From Sedimentisphaerales bacterium (GTDB lineage Bacteria > Planctomycetota > Phycisphaerae > Sedimentisphaerales > Anaerohalosphaeraceae), in the NCBI GenBank assembly GCA_016935635.1, contig JAFGQP010000288.1, positions 1-34,800 on the forward strand: a stretch of 34,800 nt of DNA. Reading direction: 5' to 3'. This document shows, piece after piece, positions 9,379-16,516 of this stretch. The stretch's first letter is position 1. Every line of letters begins with the position of its first letter. The position numbers were made by a program, and so were the translations under genes. The notes under the pieces are model-generated. The model did no database searches, was not told the DNA's origin, and was given only the letters and a program-made list of their open reading frames with translations.

Positions 9379-10899
9379 ATGGCGAACAAGCTTGAACGGG
9401 AAGTCGATTTGCTGGCGGATGTGGCCAAGGCATTTGCGGAGTCACTAAATCTGGAAGCAACTCTGGAGTCCATTTTGAAATCCATGGATTCCTTTTTGAA
9501 ACTTGAACGCGGACTGATTACGCTGCTGGATCCGCTTAGTGAAATGATCGATATTAAAGTGGCCCATGGCATCGATGAGGAATCCAGAAAAAATGTCACT
9601 TATCGTGTCGGAGAGGGAATTACCGGCCTGGTAGTGCAGACGGGCAAGGAAGTGGTTGTACCGGATATCCGTCTGGACCCCCGTTTTCTGGCCAAAACCG
9701 GCCAGCGCAAGATTCCCAAGGGACAAAAGATATGCTTTATTTGCGTTCCGATCAAGCTGGAAGGGATTACCATCGGCGCCATCAGCGTTGACAAGAAAGT
9801 CAAGACTGGGGAAGATTTCGATTCCCATGTGCGATTGCTGGAAGTCATTGCCACCCTGATTGCTCAGGCCGTCAAACTGAACAAAACGATTGAATCCAAC
9901 AAAAAAGAATTGCTCAGTGAAAATGAACGGCTCTTGCGGGAATTAAAGACCAAATTCAAGGTCCAGAATATGGTCGGCACCAGCAATGCCATTCAGGAGG
10001 TATATCGGCTGATTTTACAGGTAGCCGACAGCAGCGCCACAGTCCTGATTCGTGGAGAGAGCGGAACCGGCAAGGACCTTGTGGCTCACGCCATCCATTA
10101 TAACAGCCATCGTTCCGACAAGCCGTTTGTCAAAGTCAATTGCACTGCACTGCCGGATACGTTGCTGGAAAGTGAATTGTTTGGGCATGAAAAGGGGGCA
10201 TTTACCGGGGCGACGGAACGGAAACCGGGACGATTTGAACTGGCCAATGGAGGGACTATTTTTCTGGACGAAATCGGGGATTTTTCGCTCAACCTCCAGG
10301 TCAAGCTTCTGCGGGTCATCCAGTTCAAGGAATTTGAACGCGTTGGCGGCACAGAAACCATTAAGTCCAATGTCCGGATTATTGTTGCGACGAATAAAAA
10401 TCTCGAAGAAAGCATTAAAGAAAAGCTCTTCAGGGAAGACTTGTATTACCGAATCAACGTATTTCCGATTTTTATCCCGCCGCTGCGTGATCGCAAAGAC
10501 GACATTATGCTGATGGCCGATTTTTTTCTTGACCGTTACGCCAGGGAAAACAACAAAAGGATCAATCGGATTTCAACGCCTGCCATCGAAATGCTGACTA
10601 GCTACCACTGGCCCGGCAATGTGCGAGAGTTGGAAAACTGCATCGAAAGGGCGGTATTGGTCTGTGACAGCGATGTCATTCGCTCCGACCATCTTCCGCC
10701 GTCGCTGCAGATGGTGCAGAAAACATACCAGCTCGATAATCTGTCTCTCCTGGATCGGGTGGAATCGCTGGAGAAAGAATTGATTGTGGATGCCCTCAAA
10801 AAAACTGGAGGCTGCCAGCGGGATGCCGCACAGGAACTGGGGGTGACTGAACGTATTCTTGGGTATAAAATTAAAAAGTATAACATCCTGCGTAAGTAG
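9379..10899 (+). CDS. Sigma54-dependent transcriptional activator, GAF-AAA+-Fis HTH (NifA-like architecture)
   Basis: N-terminal GAF-like region; Walker A GESGTGKD; GAFTGA loop (EKGAFTGATERKPGRFELANGGTIFLDEIGDF); C-terminal HTH GGCQRDAAQELGVTERILGYKIKKYNI. No receiver domain. Confidence 0.93.
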   Translation: MANKLEREVDLLADVAKAFAESLNLEATLESILKSMDSFLKLERGLITLLDPLSEMIDIKVAHGIDEESRKNVTYRVGEGITGLVVQTGKEVVVPDIRLDPRFLAKTGQRKIPKGQKICFICVPIKLEGITIGAISVDKKVKTGEDFDSHVRLLEVIATLIAQAVKLNKTIESNKKELLSENERLLRELKTKFKVQNMVGTSNAIQEVYRLILQVADSSATVLIRGESGTGKDLVAHAIHYNSHRSDKPFVKVNCTALPDTLLESELFGHEKGAFTGATERKPGRFELANGGTIFLDEIGDFSLNLQVKLLRVIQFKEFERVGGTETIKSNVRIIVATNKNLEESIKEKLFREDLYYRINVFPIFIPPLRDRKDDIMLMADFFLDRYARENNKRINRISTPAIEMLTSYHWPGNVRELENCIERAVLVCDSDVIRSDHLPPSLQMVQKTYQLDNLSLLDRVESLEKELIVDALKKTGGCQRDAAQELGVTERILGYKIKKYNILRK

Positions 10900-10911
10900 C
10901 AAGGTCATAAA

Positions 10912-10923
10912 TACAAAAATGTA
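10912..10923. promoter_or_regulatory. Candidate operator B1, TACAAAAATGTA
   Basis: TACA-N4-TGTA motif upstream of the porin-amt1-glnK1 unit. Confidence 0.55.
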
Positions 10924-10939
10924 ACATTGCAAAAAAGGG

Positions 10940-10964
10940 CATACAAATATGTATGTCTTTTTTT
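10940..10964 (+). terminator. Possible terminator of the activator gene, containing operator B2
   Basis: CATACA-AATA-TGTATG perfect 6-bp stem followed by TCTTTTTTT. Confidence 0.5.
10942..10953. promoter_or_regulatory. Candidate operator B2, TACAAATATGTA
   Basis: Exact 12-mer also present at 13856 and 15813; 30 bp centre-to-centre from B1. Confidence 0.55.
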
Positions 10965-11075
10965 ATTTGGACGATTCCTTCATCCTTGCTTTGCATGCTC
11001 ATATCAATTCCCAGGATATTCATAAGTTGCTGTCCTGAAAACACATACAACATTGCCAAAACCATCCGTCAAATG

Positions 11076-11092
11076 TTGGCACACCTGTTGCT
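11076..11092 (+). promoter_or_regulatory. Sigma54 -24/-12 promoter for porin-amt1-glnK1
   Basis: TTGGCACACCTGTTGCT: GG-N10-GC spacing, near-perfect match to TTGGCACG-N4-TTGCW. Confidence 0.85.
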
Positions 11093-11179
11093 TATAGACC
11101 CGGAGTGAGGTGCAACAGGCCTGAGCTTCACAACCTTGTGTGTAAAACAAAACAGAAAACGATGATTATGGAGATTGCA

Positions 11180-11998
11180 ATGAGTAAGACAAGAACAGCA
11201 AAAGCAATGGTATGTGCAATGGTGTGTGTATTAAGTATGGCGACCTGCGCGGAAGAAACCTCTGTGCCAACCGTCTCCGACGAACCCGCACTGGGCGTTG
11301 GAGTATCCGCGGCATTCATGAGCAAGTATATCTGGCGCGGCCAGCTGCTCAATGATGACTACGTCATGCAGCCTTCAGTGGGACTGACTTACGGGAATTG
11401 GTCTGCATCGCTGTGGGGCAACGTCGATATGACGGATTATCATGACAATGACTGGGAATTTACGGAATACGACTGGACAATCGGATATGCCGACAAGATT
11501 CCAGGATTTGATATTCTGAAGTATTCGATGGGTGCAATTTATTATTACTTTCCGAGTGTAACCGATGACAGCGACACCGTGGAAGTTTATGCCGGCCTGG
11601 GCCTGGACATGCCGCTGAGTCCGACACTGACCATGTATCGCGACATTGATGAAGGCGATGGAACCTATGTTGCATTCAGTGTCAGCCATGCGATTGAAAA
11701 AATCGCGGAATTGTCTCCGGATATGCCGGTTGGAATGACTGCATCGGCCAGTCTGGGCTGGGCCAGCGAAGGCTACAATAAATTTTACTGGGGCGGCCTG
11801 TCGGAAAGCGGAATGCAGGATTTGACACTGTCGGTTGGTTTCCCGATTCCCGTGTTGGGCTGGACACTGACACCAAGTATTAATTATGTCACGCTGCTGG
11901 ATAGCGATGTACGTGCAGCGGATACGTATGCAACCTACAGCGGTAACAATGACAGTGACTATGTCTTTACAGGCATAACCCTGTCGACCAGCTTCTAA
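11180..11998 (+). CDS. Outer-membrane beta-barrel protein, TorF/Gcw_chp-like putative porin
   Basis: ORF 11105..11998. Start at 11180 has an RBS (GGAG), and the predicted sigma54 TSS (~11103) rules out most upstream starts. Signal peptide; VGVSAAFMSKYIWRGQLLNDDYVMQPSVGLTYGNWSASLW-like barrel strands ending in aromatic F. Confidence 0.65.
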   Translation: MSKTRTAKAMVCAMVCVLSMATCAEETSVPTVSDEPALGVGVSAAFMSKYIWRGQLLNDDYVMQPSVGLTYGNWSASLWGNVDMTDYHDNDWEFTEYDWTIGYADKIPGFDILKYSMGAIYYYFPSVTDDSDTVEVYAGLGLDMPLSPTLTMYRDIDEGDGTYVAFSVSHAIEKIAELSPDMPVGMTASASLGWASEGYNKFYWGGLSESGMQDLTLSVGFPIPVLGWTLTPSINYVTLLDSDVRAADTYATYSGNNDSDYVFTGITLSTSF

Positions 11999-12029
11999 TC
12001 ATATAAATTCAAATAGAAAGGTATTCAAT

Positions 12030-13394
12030 ATGCGACACCATTTAAAAATAAACAAAGGTTTGCTTTTAGTGAATATTTTGCTGTTCATGCTTTGGGCGGG
12101 GGCGGCGCTGGCAGATGAGGCCGCTCCAGCTCCCGTAGACCCGGTGGCGGAGGCAAAAACCGAATTGCAAACCAATCTGAATATTGTCTGGACCTGTATA
12201 GCTGCATTTCTGGTGTTTTTCATGCAGGCTGGTTTCGCCATGGTGGAAACCGGATTTACCCGCGCCAAGAACTCTGTCAATATTTTGATGAAAAATCTGA
12301 TGGATTTTTCTGTCGGCAGCCTGGTTTATTTTGTTGTTGGTTTTGGTTTAATGTTTGGGGTATCCAACGGTGTTTTCGGTACAACTCTGTTTGGACTCAG
12401 CGGTACTGAGCCGGGAGCGGACTGGAACTGGACGTTCCTGATATTTCAAACGGTCTTTGCTGCAACCGCCGCCACGATTGTTTCCGGTGCAATGGCCGAA
12501 CGAACCAAATTTATTTCCTATCTGATTTACAGCGCGGTGATATCACTAGTGATTTACCCCATCTTTGGTTCCTGGGCATGGGGCAACCTGCTGCTGACGG
12601 ATAACAACAGCTGGCTGGCCAATATGGGCTTTCATGATTTTGCAGGCTCGACTGTAGTACATTCTATCGGTGGATGGCTGGCCCTGGCCGGGGCCCTTAT
12701 CCTTGGACCGCGTATCGGCAAATATGGCCCGGATGGCAAACCCAAAGCGATCCTGGGGCACAATCTGCCCCTGGCGGCACTGGGTGTATTTATCCTGTGG
12801 TTCGGATGGTTCGGGTTTAATCCCGGCAGCACCACCGTCGGCAACGGTTCCATCGGTTACATTGCGGTAACCACTAATCTGGCTGCGGCCGCAGGAGCAG
12901 TCATGGCATTGATCACCTCATGGATTATCATCAAAAAACCGGATATTTCCATGACCTTGAATGGAGCACTGGCCGGCCTGGTTGCAATCACGGCTCCCTG
13001 TGATGGCGTTTCCCCGATGGGTGCAATTGTTATCGGCTCTGTCGGCGGCATCCTGGTTGTACTGAGTGTGCTGTTCTTTGATTACGTGCTGAAAATAGAT
13101 GACCCGGTGGGCGCAGTCAGTGTGCATGGCGTCAATGGATTGTGGGGCACGATATCCTATGGATTATTTGCCATGGACGGCGGATTATTTTATGGCGGGG
13201 GATTCAAACAGCTGGGAATTCAATTGCTGGGTGCCGGAACTGCGTTTGCCTGGGCGTTCGGCCTGGGGCTGGTGATGTTTATTCTCCTGAAGAAAACCGT
13301 TGGACTTCGCGTCAATCTGGAAGAAGAACGTAAAGGCCTGGATATCGGCGAACATGGTATGGAAGCCTATAGTGGATTTCAAATTTTCAGTTAA
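12030..13394 (+). CDS. amt: Ammonium transporter (Amt family), copy 1
   Basis: [24 protein letters not shown]; twin-His regions [10 protein letters not shown] and [15 protein letters not shown]-terminal [16 protein letters not shown]. Confidence 0.97.
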   Translation: MRHHLKINKGLLLVNILLFMLWAGAALADEAAPAPVDPVAEAKTELQTNLNIVWTCIAAFLVFFMQAGFAMVETGFTRAKNSVNILMKNLMDFSVGSLVYFVVGFGLMFGVSNGVFGTTLFGLSGTEPGADWNWTFLIFQTVFAATAATIVSGAMAERTKFISYLIYSAVISLVIYPIFGSWAWGNLLLTDNNSWLANMGFHDFAGSTVVHSIGGWLALAGALILGPRIGKYGPDGKPKAILGHNLPLAALGVFILWFGWFGFNPGSTTVGNGSIGYIAVTTNLAAAAGAVMALITSWIIIKKPDISMTLNGALAGLVAITAPCDGVSPMGAIVIGSVGGILVVLSVLFFDYVLKIDDPVGAVSVHGVNGLWGTISYGLFAMDGGLFYGGGFKQLGIQLLGAGTAFAWAFGLGLVMFILLKKTVGLRVNLEEERKGLDIGEHGMEAYSGFQIFS

Positions 13395-13414
13395 CATCCT
13401 ATTGGAGAATAAAC

Positions 13415-13756
13415 ATGAAACTGATAATAGCATATATACAACCGCATAAACTGGAAGAAGTCAAAGCCGCCCTGGCCAAAGCCGAGGTGGGGAAAATGTC
13501 GGTCACAAACTCACTGGGCTGCGGGGCTCAGATGGGGTACGAAGAAAGCTACCGCGGCGTGAAATTTGAGGTGAATCTGCTCAAAAAAGTGCGTCTTGAA
13601 ATTGCCGTCAATGAAAGTTTTGTGGAAAAAACCATTAATACCATTATCTCGGCAGCGCGTACCGGCCAGATTGGCGATGGAAAAATCTTTGTTGTTGGAC
13701 TGGAAGACTGCATCCGGATTCGAACGGGTGAGCGAGGCTCTCCAGCGATAGGCTAA
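13415..13756 (+). CDS. glnK: P-II nitrogen regulatory protein, copy 1
   Basis: [20 protein letters not shown]...[18 protein letters not shown]-loop with the conserved Tyr in YRG; follows amt directly. Confidence 0.95.
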   Translation: MKLIIAYIQPHKLEEVKAALAKAEVGKMSVTNSLGCGAQMGYEESYRGVKFEVNLLKKVRLEIAVNESFVEKTINTIISAARTGQIGDGKIFVVGLEDCIRIRTGERGSPAIG

Positions 13757-13781
13757 TTGGCATAACACAACCTCTTCCAAA

Positions 13782-13816
13782 GCCGGCGGTATTCTGAAAT
13801 CCAGGATACCGCCGGC
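13782..13816. repeat. Inverted repeat (hairpin) downstream of glnK1
   Basis: GCCGGCGGTAT / ATACCGCCGGC, perfect 11-bp arms, 13-nt loop, no T tract. Confidence 0.8.
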
Positions 13817-13824
13817 ATTGTATT

Positions 13825-13848
13825 GCTGGTGATTCAATAATCACCAGC
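13825..13848. repeat. Second inverted repeat (hairpin) downstream of glnK1
   Basis: GCTGGTGATT-CAAT-AATCACCAGC, perfect 10-bp arms, 4-nt loop, no T tract. Confidence 0.8.
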
Positions 13849-13855
13849 GGCTCGA

Positions 13856-13867
13856 TACAAATATGTA
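13856..13867. promoter_or_regulatory. Candidate operator C1, TACAAATATGTA
   Basis: Identical to B2 and to 15813-15824; upstream of amt2. Confidence 0.6.
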
Positions 13868-13885
13868 ACCAATTTATCTCAGAGT

Positions 13886-13897
13886 TACATAAATGTA
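13886..13897. promoter_or_regulatory. Candidate operator C2, TACATAAATGTA
   Basis: Identical 12-mer to D2 (16048); exactly 30 bp centre-to-centre from C1. Confidence 0.6.
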
Positions 13898-13975
13898 GTT
13901 TTATGCAATTCTTAGGAATAACCTTAAGTCATTTCATTAAAATGAGATACATGTATTTTTATCGTTATTTTTGTT

Positions 13976-13992
13976 TTGGTATGGATTTTGTA
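13976..13992 (+). promoter_or_regulatory. Probable weak sigma54 -24/-12 promoter for amt2-glnK2
   Basis: TTGGTATGGATTTTGTA: GG-N10-GT, correct spacing with GT in place of GC. Confidence 0.5.
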
Positions 13993-14053
13993 ATATAGAT
14001 CAATCAATCGCGTGAACAGCAAATACAATTCAAATTGTTGGAGTCAAAAAAGA

Positions 14054-15406
14054 ATGAAAACAGCAAAATGTAGCAGATGGTTGGCAGGCTTGTGCCTTTC
14101 AATATTGTTGGCATTACCCGGCCTTGCCTCGGCACAAGACAATGCAGGTATTGATGTTGCCCAACTCAAGCAGGGATTAGATACCGTATGGGTCTTGATT
14201 GCGGCATTCCTGGTATTCTTTATGCAGGCCGGTTTTGGCATGGTCGAAACCGGATTTATCAGGGCCAAAAATGCCTGTAATATTTTGACGAAAAACTTTT
14301 TAGATTTCTGTATGGCTTCACTGGGCTTTTTCCTGGTGGGCTATGGATTTATGTTTGGAGATGGCAATGGCTTTATGGGAATTAAGGGCTTCTGCCTGAG
14401 CGGTCTGGATTCCACTGTGAATGGACTTCCATTATATGCATTCTGGCTTTTCCAGGCGGCATTTTGCGGCGCAGCAGCAACTATCGTAGCCGGCGGCATG
14501 GCCGAACGAATGAAATTTGTCGCCTATTTAAGCTACTCATTCCTTATTTCTGCTTTGGTTTATCCGATTGTAGGACATTGGGTATGGGGCGGAGGCTGGT
14601 TGAGCAAAATGGGATTTGCTGATTTTGCCGGCTCGACGGTTGTGCATACCGTAGGCGGCATCGCCGCTCTGGTTGGAACAGTTATGCTCAAACCCCGTCT
14701 CGGCAAATATGGCATAGATGGTAAACCCCGCGTGCTGGCTGGCCATAACATCCCGCTGGCCTCACTGGGCGTATTCATCCTGTGGTTTGGCTGGTTTGGT
14801 TTTAATCCCGGCTCAACCCTTTCTGTCGGCAATGGCGACCTTATTTCGCGTATTTCGATTAATACGAATATGGCTGCAGCATTAGGCGGCATCACAGCGA
14901 TGGCTGCTGTATGGTACCGTTTTGGAAAGCCGGATTTATCCATGGCCATGAACGGTGCTTTAGCCGGCTTAGTCGCAGTAACCGCTCCCTGTGCGTATGT
15001 CGATCCCTGGGCAGCGATGGTGATTGGAATGATTGCAGGAATCATCGTAGTTTTTGGAGTTGAATTGCTGGATAAACTGCATATTGACGATCCGGTGGGT
15101 GCTGTACCGGTTCATGGTATGTGCGGCATATTCGGTACAATCTGTATCGGCATATTCGGCAAAAGCTCGCTGGGTTTGGCCAATGATGGATTTATCTATA
15201 GCGGCAATCCGACGCAATTAGGTATTCAAATGGTTGGCAGTTTCGGAACCATTGCCTTTGTGGTCATCATGATGGGAATTATATTTAAAGTGATTGATCT
15301 TACCGTCGGGCTTCGAGTTAGCCGGGAAGAAGAACTTCGAGGTCTGGACATTGGCGAACACGGAATGGAAGCATATAGCGGATTCCAAGTGTTCAGCACC
15401 ATGTAA
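14054..15406 (+). CDS. amt: Ammonium transporter (Amt family), copy 2
   Basis: ORF 14012..15406; ATG 14054 preceded by [38 protein letters not shown] and [14 protein letters not shown]; same C-terminal motif as copy 1. Confidence 0.97.
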   Translation: MKTAKCSRWLAGLCLSILLALPGLASAQDNAGIDVAQLKQGLDTVWVLIAAFLVFFMQAGFGMVETGFIRAKNACNILTKNFLDFCMASLGFFLVGYGFMFGDGNGFMGIKGFCLSGLDSTVNGLPLYAFWLFQAAFCGAAATIVAGGMAERMKFVAYLSYSFLISALVYPIVGHWVWGGGWLSKMGFADFAGSTVVHTVGGIAALVGTVMLKPRLGKYGIDGKPRVLAGHNIPLASLGVFILWFGWFGFNPGSTLSVGNGDLISRISINTNMAAALGGITAMAAVWYRFGKPDLSMAMNGALAGLVAVTAPCAYVDPWAAMVIGMIAGIIVVFGVELLDKLHIDDPVGAVPVHGMCGIFGTICIGIFGKSSLGLANDGFIYSGNPTQLGIQMVGSFGTIAFVVIMMGIIFKVIDLTVGLRVSREEELRGLDIGEHGMEAYSGFQVFSTM

Positions 15407-15425
15407 ATTGAATTGGAGAATGATT

Positions 15426-15767
15426 ATGAAACTGATTATTGCATATATACAACCTCATAAACTGGAAGAAGTCAAACAAGCTCTGGCCAAAGCCGAGGTG
15501 GGAAAAATGTCGGTCACAAACTCACTGGGCTGCGGGGCACAGATGGGCTATGAGGAAAGCTATCGCGGCGTTAAATTTGAAGTCAATCTGCTGAAAAAAA
15601 TACGCCTCGAAATCGCTGTGAATGAAGATTTCGTCGAAAAAACAGTGGATACCATTATTGGTTCGGCACGAACCGGCCAGATTGGTGATGGTAAAATATT
15701 TGTCATGGATTTGGTGGATTGTATTCGCATTCGAACTGGAGAACGGGGAGGCAAGGCAATAGGCTAA
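15426..15767 (+). CDS. glnK: P-II nitrogen regulatory protein, copy 2
   Basis: ORF 15294..15767. True start at ATG 15426 with a TTGGAGAAT RBS region like that of copy 1; about a dozen residue differences from copy 1. Confidence 0.95.
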   Translation: MKLIIAYIQPHKLEEVKQALAKAEVGKMSVTNSLGCGAQMGYEESYRGVKFEVNLLKKIRLEIAVNEDFVEKTVDTIIGSARTGQIGDGKIFVMDLVDCIRIRTGERGGKAIG

Positions 15768-15803
15768 AGCAAATCCTTAACAGTATAATTTCAGTCGGAA
15801 ACA

Positions 15804-15841
15804 GCCTGGGGTTACAAATATGTAACTCCAGGCATTTTTTT
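15804..15841 (+). terminator. Rho-independent terminator of amt2-glnK2, with embedded operator-like palindrome
   Basis: GCCTGGgGTTACA-AATA-TGTAACtCCAGGC (13-bp stem, one G.U) followed by ATTTTTTT. Confidence 0.85.
15813..15824. promoter_or_regulatory. Operator-like 12-mer TACAAATATGTA inside a terminator stem
   Basis: Third exact copy of TACAAATATGTA; upper part of the stem and loop of the terminator at 15804-15841. Confidence 0.4.
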
Positions 15842-16017
15842 GAGCAGCTGCTTTCTTTGCAGCAAATCAATGCAATCATACTCGGGATGCAATGGAGGTC
15901 TTGAAATAGTCAGGGGCCGGCCTGCTAAAAGCGTTACCATGGGACAAGTTTACCGACTACGACATCCAAACCAGACAGTCAAATTCCAAAATCCATGGAT
16001 ACTGGAAAGATAATAAT

Positions 16018-16029
16018 TACAATATTGTA
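16018..16029. promoter_or_regulatory. Candidate operator D1, TACAATATTGTA
   Basis: Centre of a perfect 16-bp palindrome ATTACAATATTGTAAT (16016-16031). Confidence 0.6.
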
Positions 16030-16047
16030 ATCATTAATATAAATAAA

Positions 16048-16059
16048 TACATAAATGTA
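16048..16059. promoter_or_regulatory. Candidate operator D2, TACATAAATGTA
   Basis: Identical to C2; exactly 30 bp centre-to-centre from D1. Confidence 0.6.
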
Positions 16060-16146
16060 TATTTACCAGAAATAGCCATGGTTGCCAAATAGATTATAAA
16101 ATTATATTTTATAATGAGTTATGAAAATATTGGCGGCTTTTTCTTT

Positions 16147-16163
16147 TTGGCACGCCACGTGCA
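16147..16163 (+). promoter_or_regulatory. Sigma54 -24/-12 promoter for glutamine synthetase III
   Basis: TTGGCACGCCACGTGCA: perfect -24 element TGGCACG, GG-N10-GC spacing, GTGC at -12. Confidence 0.8.
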
Positions 16164-16284
16164 CAGAATATAAACAGAGCTTTTTGATAATGCTGAAGAA
16201 TGCCTAAAACCACCAGCAGTCTGCTAAGATGTTTGAATGCCCCGGATGTGCGGCAGGGTCATGTCAAATGCGTCTTAGATCGGG

Positions 16285-16365
16285 GGATTGTATCAGCGAC
16301 TGGTTACAGCGTTTTTGGTGTTCTTCATGCAGGCCGACTTCCGGTTTCTCCGGGGTCGGCCCTTG
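16285..16365 (+). pseudogene. Remnant of an amt gene (N-terminal TM1 segment)
   Basis: In one frame: ...[14 protein letters not shown]..., sharing AFLVFFMQA with both Amt proteins; stop codons at 16276 and just past GRPL. The following bases can be aligned with the ETGF.RAKN region only with indels. Confidence 0.6.
16332..16361 (+). other. RNA hairpin in the GS leader
   Basis: GGCCGAC-TT-CCGG-TTTCT-CCGG-G-GTCGGCC: 7-bp plus 4-bp stacked stems. Confidence 0.6.
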
Positions 16366-16516
16366 TAAAAATCAGACAGATGAATCGGACAGCAATAAGT
16401 TCATTTGTAAAGGGATGAAATAGATTGTAATTATCGGGTGTCTGCTATAGGATTTACCCTGTGTAAATTCAGTATGGCAAAAAATGAATAAAGACTTTAT
16501 TAGCGGAGAAATTGTA

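Noticed and set aside
13948-13955. TACATGTA palindrome near the amt2 promoter as a third operator
   Set aside because: Half-sites are separated by 2 bp rather than 6 between TAC and GTA; does not fit the motif.
15294-15425. N-terminal 44-residue extension of GlnK2 in the ORF track
   Set aside because: Overlaps the amt2 3' end out of frame; the P-II domain begins at ATG 15426 with an RBS identical in context to glnK1.
16200-16423. Overlapping ORFs 16200..16418 and 16229..16423 (one Cys-rich) as small proteins
   Set aside because: Both are in frames other than the recognisable Amt remnant, lack convincing RBSs, and read through the hairpin; best explained as spurious ORFs over an amt fossil in the GS leader.
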